A program made the translations under genes and the position numbers. Source: DTU013 sp964490975 (GTDB lineage Bacteria; Bacillota; Clostridia; Acetivibrionales; DTU013). From it: a DNA stretch of 64,000 nucleotides. Location of the stretch: positions 62,001 through 126,000 of the forward strand of contig CAZBEQ010000002.1 of the NCBI GenBank assembly GCA_964490975.1, given 5' to 3'. The notes under the pieces were generated by a model, which searched no databases, was not told the origin of the DNA, and worked only from the letters and a program-made list of their open reading frames with translations. The stretch's first letter is position 1. Each line of letters begins with the position of its first letter. Below, one piece after another: positions 36,024-45,230 of this stretch.

Positions 36024-37163
36024 ATGAAAATACTGTTTTTGACCGCATCCACCGGTGGTGGTCATGTCAAGGCTTCACAGGCTCTCATGGAGAATATGGA
36101 GCGCCGGATACCGGGATGCAGGACTACCCTGATCGATGCTTTGAAATACATAAATCCAGCAGTCGACAGGCTAATAACAGGAACATACCTGCAAACAATA
36201 AAAAAAGCTCCCTACATATATGGCAGGCTGTATGATCTCTCTGAGAAAGATGAGAAATACACCGATTTTGTCAAGGTTTTCAACAGTATGCTTGCCCCAA
36301 GACTGTTGAAGGCTTTTGTGGAGGAAATGCCTGATGCCGTCGTCTGTACACATACAATACCTCTTCAGATGGTCTCTCAGCTTAAAAAAGCAGGTTGTGT
36401 CCAGATCCCCGTTATCGGCATAGTGACTGACTATGCCAATCATTTTTTTTATAAGCTGGAAGAAACTGACGCCTTTATTGTAGCGCACGAGTGTATAAAA
36501 TCAGATATGATAAGGATGGGCATTGCCAGAGACAAGATCCATGCCCTCGGGATCCCTGTATCAAGACGCTTTACTGAAAGCTGCGGGAGTAATCCAATAA
36601 TTGATAAAGGTCGGAAGGAAAAACCTGTGGTGCTGCTGATGGGTGGAAGTTTAGGGCTATGCAACATGAAGTATGTTTTTATGTCTCTGCTGAAGCTATC
36701 AAAGGACATCAGGATAATTGCTGTCACCGGACATAACAGCAAGCTGAAATATGAGCTTGAGAAGCTATCGTCAACATCCTCAAAGCAGATAAAGGTACTG
36801 GGATATACAGATAATATAAGCGGCCTGATGGATACCGCAAGCGTAATCATAACAAAGCCTGGAGACATAACAGTAACTGAAGCTCTTGTAAAAAGGCTTC
36901 CCATACTCATAATAGATCCTATTCCCGGGCAGGAAGAAAGAAACGCAGAATTTCTCATTAATGCCGGCGCAGCGATACGCCTGCCGAATGATCGCTCTCT
37001 GCCAAGCGCTCTTGAAAAAGCACTGGATAGCCCATTTCTGCTGCAAAGGATGTCCGTGGAGGCAGAAAAGCTAGCTAAGCCCAATGCATGCGAAGACGCC
37101 ACAAGGCTTGTAAGAGAGCTAGTTCTTGACGAATGCTCATATGCTTTACATGTTGGGGAGTAA
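36024..37163 (+). CDS. MGDG-synthase/UgtP-like glycolipid glycosyltransferase
   Basis: A 379-residue GT28-type enzyme; start ATG 36024 with GGAGGT. N-terminal GGGHVKASQALMENM is the MGDG_synth acceptor-side signature. C-terminal motifs GGSLG, VLGYTDNISGLMDTA, KPGDITVTEAL and DPIPGQEERN bind the UDP-sugar. The likely reaction is transfer of glucose or galactose to diacylglycerol to make membrane glycolipid or the lipoteichoic-acid anchor. It is peripheral at the membrane and a single gene. Confidence 0.9.
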   Translation: MKILFLTASTGGGHVKASQALMENMERRIPGCRTTLIDALKYINPAVDRLITGTYLQTIKKAPYIYGRLYDLSEKDEKYTDFVKVFNSMLAPRLLKAFVEEMPDAVVCTHTIPLQMVSQLKKAGCVQIPVIGIVTDYANHFFYKLEETDAFIVAHECIKSDMIRMGIARDKIHALGIPVSRRFTESCGSNPIIDKGRKEKPVVLLMGGSLGLCNMKYVFMSLLKLSKDIRIIAVTGHNSKLKYELEKLSSTSSKQIKVLGYTDNISGLMDTASVIITKPGDITVTEALVKRLPILIIDPIPGQEERNAEFLINAGAAIRLPNDRSLPSALEKALDSPFLLQRMSVEAEKLAKPNACEDATRLVRELVLDECSYALHVGE

Positions 37164-37182
37164 TATGGTTAGCTTGATCAGG

Positions 37183-38190
37183 CTAATTAAAAATTCTTCT
37201 GACAGCCACTGCGATCCCATCAGGATTTTCCCTGTTAATATCACCTATAGCAGCATAGCCGGTTTTCCGGCCTGCATAAATGAAACTGCCATCCCCGATG
37301 TATATGCCGGAACATGTTATGCTATCCATATCATTTTCTCCGGTACCCGACATGAAAACAAGATCTCCTGCTTTGGCATCTTCAAGCTCGACCGCAGTTC
37401 CTGTGGACATTTGCCCTTCGACATTAACCGGAAGATTTATTCCGTTAATACGCGCACAAATATAAACAAGACTGGCAGAGTCAATACCCATCGAACTCAT
37501 ACCATTGATCATAAAGCTTGTTCCCTTGAACCTGAGAGCTGTTGATGCAAAATCCTCAGCATTTGTAACCAGGATGACATCGCCCACCGGGATACGGATA
37601 ATACCGCTCCCTCCAAGCCATCCTGTTCTGTTGCCGGGTAGAAACACTTCATATGAATCCTCTATATTGTTAAAAGCAAAAAATTCGGTGCCCATTTGAG
37701 CATTGACCAACGTGATACCGCCGTCAGGTCCGGAATTAACAGTCTTTTCCCTGCTTGTGACAATGATCTTGTAGGTATAGACTCTACCCGTAAGGCTCGA
37801 TAGGTCATCACTGATATATCTCGATTTAATCCAACCCGTTATTCCGTTGACTGTTTTGACCTTCGCCCAACCGCCATCATTATTAAATACGCTGACAGGT
37901 TGGTTGCAAAGCACCTGGGAAATGCGTTCCGATTTTACATCCGGTTTATTAAAAATATCAGCAACATTTTCAGTCACAACAGCAGCTTTTTCATTCATTG
38001 GTATCCCGTAGATATACTCCACTTCCTGACCTGTACTGTCTCCCGAATCGCCGGCGTCACTGCTGACCGTTGCAGACACCTGTGTATCCTTACCCTCGCA
38101 GCCGCCAAGTAATGCTGCCAAAAGCAACACGCCTGCAATCATCAGACCTGTAAAAATTTTTTTACATTCACCCTTGTAAAGGCTCCTCAT
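37183..38190 (-). CDS. Lipoprotein with SH3 domain and catalytically degenerate NlpC/P60 domain
   Basis: The 335-residue product has a lipoprotein signal ending LLGGC (Cys about 31). A bacterial SH3 domain (about 70-120) and a second SH3-like region are followed by a C-terminal NlpC/P60 fold (about 205-335). Active residues look lost: the usual DCSG is DSAS (catalytic Cys to Ser), the usual H(V/I)GIYIG is CSGIYIG, and FIHA is FIYA. It therefore probably binds rather than cuts wall peptides. Its start overlaps the end of the yhaN-like gene by 23 bp, so it is the last gene of acpS-yhaO-yhaN. Confidence 0.82.
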   Translation of the reverse strand: MRSLYKGECKKIFTGLMIAGVLLLAALLGGCEGKDTQVSATVSSDAGDSGDSTGQEVEYIYGIPMNEKAAVVTENVADIFNKPDVKSERISQVLCNQPVSVFNNDGGWAKVKTVNGITGWIKSRYISDDLSSLTGRVYTYKIIVTSREKTVNSGPDGGITLVNAQMGTEFFAFNNIEDSYEVFLPGNRTGWLGGSGIIRIPVGDVILVTNAEDFASTALRFKGTSFMINGMSSMGIDSASLVYICARINGINLPVNVEGQMSTGTAVELEDAKAGDLVFMSGTGENDMDSITCSGIYIGDGSFIYAGRKTGYAAIGDINRENPDGIAVAVRRIFN

Positions 38191-40210
38191 ACCCCAACTC
38201 CACCAAATTTATTCTGTTCCCGAATATATGGCCAGCCAGCTCTACCTCACGGCGTTTACATGTAAGAATGAATATCTGGCTGTCTCTGTACTCGTTATGT
38301 AGATATTCTAACGCAAGAGCGGTCCTGTTGTCATCAAGCTGTGAAAAAACTTCATCCATAATCAAAGGCAGGCGTTCTGAACCTGACGTCAATATATCTG
38401 TCATAGCAAGCCTCATAGCAAGGTACATCTGGTCCGCAGTACCACCGCTTAGCAAAAGCGCGTTTTTCACTTCTCCGAAACCTGGTACTGCAACCCTCAG
38501 GGACAGCTCCCCATCACCTCTCAGGTCTTCATACCTTTGTCCTGTAAGGCCCGCAACTATACTGCTCATTCTGTTGTTCAAACCAGGCGCAAAATCGTGT
38601 CTTATTTCCATGCTTGCTTCCGAAAGCACATCAAGAGCAAGCTTTATTGCATTTCCCTTGCTTCTAAGATACGCGATTTTCTCTTTTACCGCAACGGTTT
38701 CTTCTTCCACACGCGCAAGCTCATCGGAGTTTTCCCTCTCATCATCAGCCATGCCTTCAAAGTACTTTCCCCTCAGCGCTGTCTCGAGCAATTCTTTTTT
38801 AACGCTTTCGTTTACAGTCTTCAGCATTGCCTCAAGGCTGGCAATATCGGTATCATATATAAGTATATCCAGGTCCTCCCTGGCAAAGCTGTCCTCTCTG
38901 CCATATTCCATAGTCAACACTTCATCAAGTCCTTGCTGCAGTTGAGAGCTTAACTCCTCCAGCTCTGTTTGCACATCCCTTACCGCATTTCTGACATCTT
39001 CCATGTCATCGAGTCTGTTGCCATAAATCAAAGAAGCGCTGTTCAAAGTATTCCTTCTTATCATGGCAAGACCTTCGGACCCCTCCCTGGATATATCCCC
39101 ATACGTTTGACAGGAAACTGTGCCCTTTAAGACTTTTTTCAGATTTACAGCTCCAACGATTAATGCCACAAGCATGATCAGCACATATAGATAAATCTGT
39201 GTGGGTAAGCTTTCCTGCCACTGGCCTGCGCCCTTATAAACCAGCAGTGCGCAAGAAATCAAGGCAGCGGCAGAAAGAATCAGCATAATGTAGTCGGCAG
39301 TTTTACCAGAACGGCCCGTATTTTTGGCAGCAGTGTCCTTGCGCTCCATGGTTTCTGCGATCCGCCTCTCTATATCCTCCAGCAATGCTGCCGTTTCCCT
39401 GAGATTAGCCTCCTTTTTTATACCTGCATCTATCTTCTTTCTCATCTCAATAAGCGCAGCTACTTTTGTCAGATATAATTCCTGCGCCTCCAGCGTGCCA
39501 AGGCGGCCCCTTACGTCAGCAAGCTCTTCCTTCCCGGCATACCTCTGCTTTTGTCTGGCGGACAACCTTGCATGCTCATCTTCGAGCTGCTTCAGCCTTG
39601 CTTCCAGCTTGTCCAGCGGCTGTGTCGTTGTCCTGCCAGTCCCGATCCGGTTTCTGAGCGCATTGGATAGAGCTGCCTCAGCTCTCTGGAAGGACATTCC
39701 CTCTACGCCGGTATCATTTGCATTGGAAAGCCTGGCTGCCAGTTCAGACGAATCGTTTGCGCTGATCCTGACATCCATCTGGCTAACAAAAGCAGTCCTT
39801 TTAAAGGTTGCTTCATCCATCCCCAGATGCTCATCCGCAAACAAGGGCTGCTTTTCTTTCCCAAGCCTGAATTCCCCGGAAATATCATGATAATTGCTAT
39901 CATACAAGCAAATTGAATTCTTGTTAAAATCCCGCTCAACTCGATACATGGAGCCATTATCAAGCGTATATGTGATTGAACCTCCGTATGGTAACCCATC
40001 CCATGGCATGTACCTCTTCTGCGCAGGCGGAAGGCCGGATGCGGAATTACGTCCGCTCCTGATCCCGTAAAACATAGCTCTGATGAACCTCTGCAATGTC
40101 GATTTACCGGCTTCATTAGAACCAAATATAATGTTAAGACCGCTGTCTGGAGAGATCACCAGGTTTCTGATTTTTCCAAACCCCTTGATTTCGATCCTCT
40201 CTATACGCAT
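38168..40210 (-). CDS. YhaN-like SMC/Rad50-type ATPase
   Basis: A 680-residue protein. The N-terminal ABC half has IKGFGKI and P-loop GSNEAGKST (residues 30-38). Coiled-coil arms flank two hydrophobic segments (about 305-350). The C-terminal half has signature LLLSGGTADQ and Walker B LPLIMDEVFSQLDDN. It is clearly shorter than Bacillus YhaN (about 960 residues). It overlaps the upstream exonuclease gene by ten bases, and the pair resembles SbcCD/YhaON, predicted to process DNA ends, here possibly at the membrane because of the two hydrophobic helices. Confidence 0.9.
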   Translation of the reverse strand: MRIERIEIKGFGKIRNLVISPDSGLNIIFGSNEAGKSTLQRFIRAMFYGIRSGRNSASGLPPAQKRYMPWDGLPYGGSITYTLDNGSMYRVERDFNKNSICLYDSNYHDISGEFRLGKEKQPLFADEHLGMDEATFKRTAFVSQMDVRISANDSSELAARLSNANDTGVEGMSFQRAEAALSNALRNRIGTGRTTTQPLDKLEARLKQLEDEHARLSARQKQRYAGKEELADVRGRLGTLEAQELYLTKVAALIEMRKKIDAGIKKEANLRETAALLEDIERRIAETMERKDTAAKNTGRSGKTADYIMLILSAAALISCALLVYKGAGQWQESLPTQIYLYVLIMLVALIVGAVNLKKVLKGTVSCQTYGDISREGSEGLAMIRRNTLNSASLIYGNRLDDMEDVRNAVRDVQTELEELSSQLQQGLDEVLTMEYGREDSFAREDLDILIYDTDIASLEAMLKTVNESVKKELLETALRGKYFEGMADDERENSDELARVEEETVAVKEKIAYLRSKGNAIKLALDVLSEASMEIRHDFAPGLNNRMSSIVAGLTGQRYEDLRGDGELSLRVAVPGFGEVKNALLLSGGTADQMYLAMRLAMTDILTSGSERLPLIMDEVFSQLDDNRTALALEYLHNEYRDSQIFILTCKRREVELAGHIFGNRINLVELGYEEPLQG

Positions 40211-41301
40211 ACCTTACCCTCGTCAATTGCCTCCAGTCCATAATAAAGCGCCTGCATTAACAGCTTGGCATCTTCCTCATCAGCCTTTGCAGCCCTAGCA
40301 AGCATTTTTCTTGTAAACAGCCCCCTGAGTCCCTGCTCCTGTGAGATTTGCTTCAAATCATAATCAGGTACAGTATTATCTATAACCCTGATATAAAATG
40401 CCTTTCCGGTTAACAGCTCTGCAACTGCTTCAACGTCCAGCCTGATATCGGACGGTACCCGGCCATTTAGAAATATCCTGAAAATATCCTCTCCGCTCCC
40501 TGTCTTATCCATTTCAGCGGCAGCACTGACCGCTGCCTGCTCATTATTGAGGCATCCGCTGACATCTGCAGCAAGATTGATGGCGCGCCTTGAGCAAAGC
40601 TTTATAAATTTAGTTTCTATAATAGCTTTATTACCAGACTTCTTTTCAATGACAGACAAGTATGCGCCATGCTCTCCCTCTTCATCAAAGCCAAGCGGTT
40701 CAGGACTGCCTGCATTATAAAAAATGCCGCCGGGACCTGCACCTAATATCCTGGAGTGGAAATGCCCCAGAGCGCAGTAATCGAAGCCCTGTCCCGCGAT
40801 CTCCCTGCCGGATATGGGGTTGAATGCGCCTGCGCTGAACGGCATGTCCAATGTCCCATGGTGCATCAGAATATTGATAAATGACGGATCTGTAACTCCG
40901 CAGGCTGAACCTCCATAGACTCTGGCGCCTGAAGAAGGGTGCTTATAAACATCATTGCTGCCAAGTATATGAACGTTTTTGGGCCACTCATGTTCACTGT
41001 AAAAAGAGCCAGGCATAAACGGATCATGATTCCCCGGTATGATCAGTACCGGTATGCCCTGTATTCTGCTAAATTGGTCGCATATATAGTGTACAGAGCT
41101 TTTTGCCGTATAACCATGTTCATACAGATCTCCGCAAACAAGCACAAGATCAGGATTCTTACTCAATGCCAGATCAATTATCCTTGACAGTGCACCCTTT
41201 AGATCCTGCCTCCTTTTAACAGGCTTTCCCTCCATATCCGAAAGCGTTGTGAAAGGAGCATCCAAATGAAGATCTCCGAACTGGAGCAGCTTGACCCTCA
41301 T
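40201..41301 (-). CDS. YhaO-like DNA repair exonuclease (metallophosphoesterase)
   Basis: About 366 residues with calcineurin-like phosphoesterase motifs of the Mre11/SbcD class: GDLHLD near the N-terminus, VCGDLYE, IPGNHD, a histidine in MHHG, and ALGHFHSR. A C-terminal domain fits the YhaO family. The start at 41301 (MRVKLLQFGDLH) has better spacing than 41310. It lies four bases after acpS stops and overlaps yhaN. It is expected to be a Mn-dependent nuclease working with the ATPase next to it. Confidence 0.9.
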   Translation of the reverse strand: MRVKLLQFGDLHLDAPFTTLSDMEGKPVKRRQDLKGALSRIIDLALSKNPDLVLVCGDLYEHGYTAKSSVHYICDQFSRIQGIPVLIIPGNHDPFMPGSFYSEHEWPKNVHILGSNDVYKHPSSGARVYGGSACGVTDPSFINILMHHGTLDMPFSAGAFNPISGREIAGQGFDYCALGHFHSRILGAGPGGIFYNAGSPEPLGFDEEGEHGAYLSVIEKKSGNKAIIETKFIKLCSRRAINLAADVSGCLNNEQAAVSAAAEMDKTGSGEDIFRIFLNGRVPSDIRLDVEAVAELLTGKAFYIRVIDNTVPDYDLKQISQEQGLRGLFTRKMLARAAKADEEDAKLLMQALYYGLEAIDEGKVCV

Positions 41302-41313
41302 CCCATCCACCTC

Positions 41314-41691
41314 TCAAATATCGATCACTGCATATGCCACAGCATACATGCCGCAGTGCGAAAGACTTATGTCAATACTTTTTGCATTCATTTCATTGAA
41401 AATCTCAAGAGCTCGTTTAGTCAAGAACGCATGCGGTTTTCCACTGTTATCATTGCCGATCTCAATGTGCTTCCACTCGATACCCTCCGCCAGACCGGTT
41501 CCCAACGCCTTCAGCACTGCTTCCTTGGCTGCGAATCTGGCGGCATAGCTTTCATATTTAGCCTTATTCCTGCCTTCACAGTAGGCGATCTCATTGTCTG
41601 TAAAAACCCTTTCCTTGAAGCTGTCAAGCTCATCGAGCGACTTTTTGATCCTATCTATCTCGATTATATCCACACCACAATGCGTCGACAT
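41314..41691 (-). CDS. acpS: Holo-[acyl-carrier-protein] synthase
   Basis: Transfers 4'-phosphopantetheine from CoA to apo-ACP. At 125 residues it is of normal length. Mg-binding residues are visible in GVDIIEIDRI (Asp) and RFAAKEAVLKALGTG (Glu). It is the first gene of acpS-yhaO-yhaN-lipoprotein; gene spacing of a few bases suggests translational coupling, although the functions differ. Confidence 0.95.
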   Translation of the reverse strand: MSTHCGVDIIEIDRIKKSLDELDSFKERVFTDNEIAYCEGRNKAKYESYAARFAAKEAVLKALGTGLAEGIEWKHIEIGNDNSGKPHAFLTKRALEIFNEMNAKSIDISLSHCGMYAVAYAVIDI

Positions 41692-41777
41692 TTACTATTC
41701 CCAGGCTCCTTTTCACATTCTTTCATTTTGACTATCGGAATTGCATAAGTGTTCCTTTAACACATTCCACCTTAAAT

Positions 41778-41822
41778 GAAAAAGGGGGCGTGAAATCAGT
41801 TCTGATAATTTCCCGGCCCCTG
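41778..41822 (-). terminator. Terminator of the AAA-PspA-membrane operon
   Basis: On the minus strand AGGGGCCGGGAAATTATCAG, loop AA, CTGATTTCACGCCCCCT, then TTTTTC: a long stem with small bulges and a T run, 27 bp past the last stop. Confidence 0.8.
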
Positions 41823-41848
41823 TAATAATTTTAAATGGTTATGAGAGA

Positions 41849-42679
41849 CTACATCCTCAGTTTATTCCTGCGTCTGTCTTCAAGCACCGAGTCGAGCGCC
41901 TCCGCCTCATTGACTGCTGTTTCCAACTGCTCAAGCATTTCCTCGTTTTCGACACTGGACATGATCTGGTGCTTGAACATATTCACCGTGCTTTCCATAT
42001 AATCAAGCTTCGCGCTTATCCTCTCCAGATCCTTTTTCTCGTCCTTGAGCCTTCCTATCAGCTTTTCATCCATCTCGATTATCTTCCTGACATCCTCTGC
42101 CATACTGCTGTCCTTGGCAAAGCTCAGCTTCCTGCTGTTATTATTTATCCTGGCTGACACGGCGCCCACATCGACATTGCTAAGCTCACGGCTCCTGATG
42201 CAGAAATTGTTCAGCAGCTTCAGATAGGCAGTTACAAGATTCAGCGTCTGCTCAACGATTTTTTCCTTGAGATAACTGTGTTCTCCTGTAGAATAGGAGG
42301 TGAAAATATCGTTCTTGTCCTCCATTACCTTTCTGAGCTTCTGCATATAAGTATTATTTGTATTCCTTCTGGCCTCAGAAGAAAGCCTGTTGGCAAGCCG
42401 GTTCAATTCCCTTATGTTCCTGAACTTCTCCTTCTGGTTGAACTCCGTATGGAACTTCTTGCTCAGAAGAGTCTGGACGACAAATATCATATAGACAGCA
42501 ATGCTTCCTGTCAAAATAAACGATCCCGGCAGCGCGCCATTTATACCAAATAAACGGGGCAGTGCTGTAGGGTCGCTCCAAAGAGCCGCAAGGATCAATG
42601 CCGCAGCCAATATCCCCAGGTTCTTTAACTTAAATAATGCGCTCAAAACTATTCTTGCTCTCATAAGGTCAACCACCAT
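41849..42679 (-). CDS. Unrecognised two-helix membrane coiled-coil protein next to PspA
   Basis: I do not recognise this 276-residue protein. Two membrane helices lie at about 18-35 and 50-70, then a cytoplasmic region (80-276) is almost all predicted helix, charged and heptad-like (KDEKKDLERISAKLDYMEST; EEMLEQLETAVNEAEALD). It ends in the basic RRRNKLRM. The N-terminus could also start at ATG 42664. It follows the PspA-like gene by 28 bp and precedes a terminator. By position it may be the membrane partner of the PspA/AAA pair (inference). Similar size and topology occur in 5-bromo-4-chloroindolyl-type and TerY-linked proteins, but no family motif supports them. Confidence 0.75.
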   Translation of the reverse strand: MVVDLMRARIVLSALFKLKNLGILAAALILAALWSDPTALPRLFGINGALPGSFILTGSIAVYMIFVVQTLLSKKFHTEFNQKEKFRNIRELNRLANRLSSEARRNTNNTYMQKLRKVMEDKNDIFTSYSTGEHSYLKEKIVEQTLNLVTAYLKLLNNFCIRSRELSNVDVGAVSARINNNSRKLSFAKDSSMAEDVRKIIEMDEKLIGRLKDEKKDLERISAKLDYMESTVNMFKHQIMSSVENEEMLEQLETAVNEAEALDSVLEDRRRNKLRM

Positions 42680-42707
42680 TCCTGCATTTATACAAAAACT
42701 ATCACAA

Positions 42708-43436
42708 TTACTGTGAAACCTTGTTCTCAGTCTTTTCCTTCACTTCAAAACCCTGCTCGTTTCCGAGAAGTGCCTCAGCTCTAGCTCTGGCCCTGTCTCT
42801 TGCAGAGTTCATGTCAAGCCTCTTGAGCTTGAGATCCATATTTGTATCTCCAAGTGACTCCACTGCATTGGCGCGGGCAGTCTTTTTATTGACAAGCTCT
42901 CTTGCTCTGTCCATGCTTTCATTCACACTGCCGACAGTGTTGCTTCTGGAGGTATATTTTGCATTGACTGAATTGATATTCTCCCTGAGCTGCGCCATCT
43001 TAGCCTGCGATTTCAGCGTCTTGAGCTCATTGAGCTTGGCATTCATCTCAGACTCGAATATCTTGTAGTCCTCCCTGATCTTCGCCACTTCAGCCATTGC
43101 TGTATCATAAGTAGCCTTATGGGTATCATATGTAGCCTGATATTCTTCCTCCTGCATGAGCAGCTCTATCAAAAGCTCTCTGTCTCCCTGCTTCTGAGCA
43201 GATTCTGCCCTTGCCTTGACAGTTGCCAGATTCTTTTCAGCATTCCTCATTTCGATCTTGATCATTTCGGCATTGGTCTGTATCTCCAGAATCTGCTGCT
43301 CTGCTTCCTTTCTAGCCCTGTCTATCTGCATCTTGATATCCTCAAATAATAGTTCCGGATTACTCTCCTCCACGCCTCCAAGCAATGTACCGAAGAAACC
43401 CCTTATCAAAGCGCCCAGTCTACTGAAAAAACCCAT
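42708..43436 (-). CDS. PspA/IM30 (Vipp1, ESCRT-III superfamily) protein
   Basis: A 242-residue protein, start ATG 43436 behind GGGAGGCAGCAAAT. An N-terminal amphipathic helix (MGFFSRLGALIRGFF), then a long helical hairpin with alternating charge (about 30-180) and a C-terminal helix match PspA/Vipp1 topology. Identity with classical PspA is modest: the usual PDPEK-like motif is ESNPELLFEDI. Members form membrane-binding rods and rings that repair or remodel the inner membrane under envelope stress. It is sandwiched between an AAA ATPase and a membrane coiled-coil gene. Confidence 0.85.
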   Translation of the reverse strand: MGFFSRLGALIRGFFGTLLGGVEESNPELLFEDIKMQIDRARKEAEQQILEIQTNAEMIKIEMRNAEKNLATVKARAESAQKQGDRELLIELLMQEEEYQATYDTHKATYDTAMAEVAKIREDYKIFESEMNAKLNELKTLKSQAKMAQLRENINSVNAKYTSRSNTVGSVNESMDRARELVNKKTARANAVESLGDTNMDLKLKRLDMNSARDRARARAEALLGNEQGFEVKEKTENKVSQ

Positions 43437-43592
43437 ATTTGCTGCCTCCCTGTTTATTTTATTGTTACGTAAGACCATTTTTGTATATATTAAATTTATA
43501 ATAAATAATGACCGATGTAAAGGACAAATGTATGGTGACACTCCTCCCTGCAGACGCTTTTCGGAATCGGCAGCCCTGGCGATTCAACATAA

Positions 43593-45230
43593 TCATCTTT
43601 CATCTGACATGTTTTTATTGTCCAGGAGTCCTTTGTACTTCTCCGGCAATAAATCCTTGTCGTCGCATTCATCAATAGCCAGCATCGTCATGAATTGTAC
43701 CTGCTGCGTACTTGGACGGCATCTTTTTATTGCCTCTGACATTATTTCCGCAGTAAGAGTATTCCCGTCCAGCTCATCCTCGTTTGCCAGTTCATAGGCC
43801 TTCCTGACAACTGTTTCTATCTCGGCGCCGGTATAGTTTTCCGTTTCTTGCGCAAATGGCATGAAGTCTTCTATGTTAGTGTCAAAGCCATATTTCTTTA
43901 CTATAATGCCGAAAATGTCCGCCCGCTCCTCAGCATCCGGCAGAAGTATAGGTATCTTCTTGTCGAACCTTCCCGCTCTTTTCAAAGCAGGATCTATAAG
44001 ATCGGGCCTGTTAGTCGCAGCAATAAATATAACCTTTCCCCTATTATTTGTATTACCGGTGAACTGTAAAAATTCACTGAATATATTCCTGCTCACACCG
44101 CTGTCTCCGCTGTCTCCTCTACGGAAGGCCGTATCGATCTCATCTACGAAAACTATTACAGGATGCTGTGATTGTGCGCCAAGCAGGCACTTTTTGAAGT
44201 TCTTCTCGCTCTCGCCCACATACTGTCCAAGTATCCTTGACATATCGATCTTTACGCAGTTAAAGCCGCTTGCCTTTGCCAGCGCGTTGACCAGAAGTGT
44301 CTTGCCCGTACCGGAAGGCCCGCATAGCAATATTCCCATAGGGACCCTTCTGAGGTCACCCTTCATTATGGGTTTGACTATGTTTTTGAGAAGATAGTCC
44401 TTTGCCTTTTCCATTCCGCCTATGTTCTCAAAATCCAGCTCCGGATATATAAACTCCAGAACATCCCCATATTCCTTTTGGAGAACTGAGTGCTTCTTAT
44501 CTTTAATAAATTCGAAGCTGATAGGTATATCCTCCGCCTCGGATTTCAACTTGATATCCTTTATTGATTTCTTACTCAATCCAGAGGAAAGCTTTGAAAA
44601 CTCATCTGAAGTTATTTCAGTCTTAACTTCATTGTCCTTCAGAAGATATTCGATATAGTCCTTGCGCTGCTTCTCATCCGGCAGTCCGACAAATATCGGC
44701 TCGATCCTGTAGGATGATTTTAGCAGCTCACGGCTGACATCAGCCAGATTATCCGAAAGCATCGTGATACAGCTGCCAACAGAAGATATCTTTGCACTGA
44801 CTGACCATTCGCAGATCCATATCAAAGATATCCTTTCCTCAAGTGTCATACTGGCAATATCACCTGCAGGTATTATCTTTTCCACATGATCGATAAAGAG
44901 CATCATTTTTGTATTCTTCAATGCCTTATCGATATAAGGGAACAGCTTTGACGGCATCGCGTTCATCAAATTAGCTGCTTCATTGGAGGTTATTATGTTG
45001 AACTCCTTTTCCATTCCCGCATCAAAGAAAGTCAACCCTCTTGAAATGTCATAAAAGGCAACGATCCCAAAGCCCCTGGCTTTTATGAATTCCTCGTAGA
45101 TATACCTGTCCATGTATCTGTAATTATCCACCAGATCACGGACATTGAAATAAAACAGAAACTCATGGGAAATGCCTGACTTGTATTTACTTAAAAAGCT
45201 ATCGTACCAAAATTCTCCGGATGACACCAT
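43593..45230 (-). CDS. AAA ATPase, Vps4/Ycf46/SpoVK-like, with degenerate N-terminal AAA module
   Basis: A 545-residue protein; start ATG 45230 behind AGGAGGG. The N-terminal half (about 1-235) resembles a degenerate AAA domain with a Walker-B-like MMLFIDHVEKI but no P-loop. The C-terminal half (about 255-530) is intact: CGPSGTGKT, GQYVGESEKN pore-loop region, VIVFVDEID, sensor AATNRPDLID and arginine finger RAGRFDKK. The plan recalls Ycf46-type proteins and, in the C-terminal module, the Vps4/FtsH clade. It is first gene before pspA with a 156-bp gap. The coupling of an AAA motor to an ESCRT-III-type protein suggests disassembly or remodelling of PspA polymers (inference). Confidence 0.88.
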   Translation of the reverse strand: MVSSGEFWYDSFLSKYKSGISHEFLFYFNVRDLVDNYRYMDRYIYEEFIKARGFGIVAFYDISRGLTFFDAGMEKEFNIITSNEAANLMNAMPSKLFPYIDKALKNTKMMLFIDHVEKIIPAGDIASMTLEERISLIWICEWSVSAKISSVGSCITMLSDNLADVSRELLKSSYRIEPIFVGLPDEKQRKDYIEYLLKDNEVKTEITSDEFSKLSSGLSKKSIKDIKLKSEAEDIPISFEFIKDKKHSVLQKEYGDVLEFIYPELDFENIGGMEKAKDYLLKNIVKPIMKGDLRRVPMGILLCGPSGTGKTLLVNALAKASGFNCVKIDMSRILGQYVGESEKNFKKCLLGAQSQHPVIVFVDEIDTAFRRGDSGDSGVSRNIFSEFLQFTGNTNNRGKVIFIAATNRPDLIDPALKRAGRFDKKIPILLPDAEERADIFGIIVKKYGFDTNIEDFMPFAQETENYTGAEIETVVRKAYELANEDELDGNTLTAEIMSEAIKRCRPSTQQVQFMTMLAIDECDDKDLLPEKYKGLLDNKNMSDER

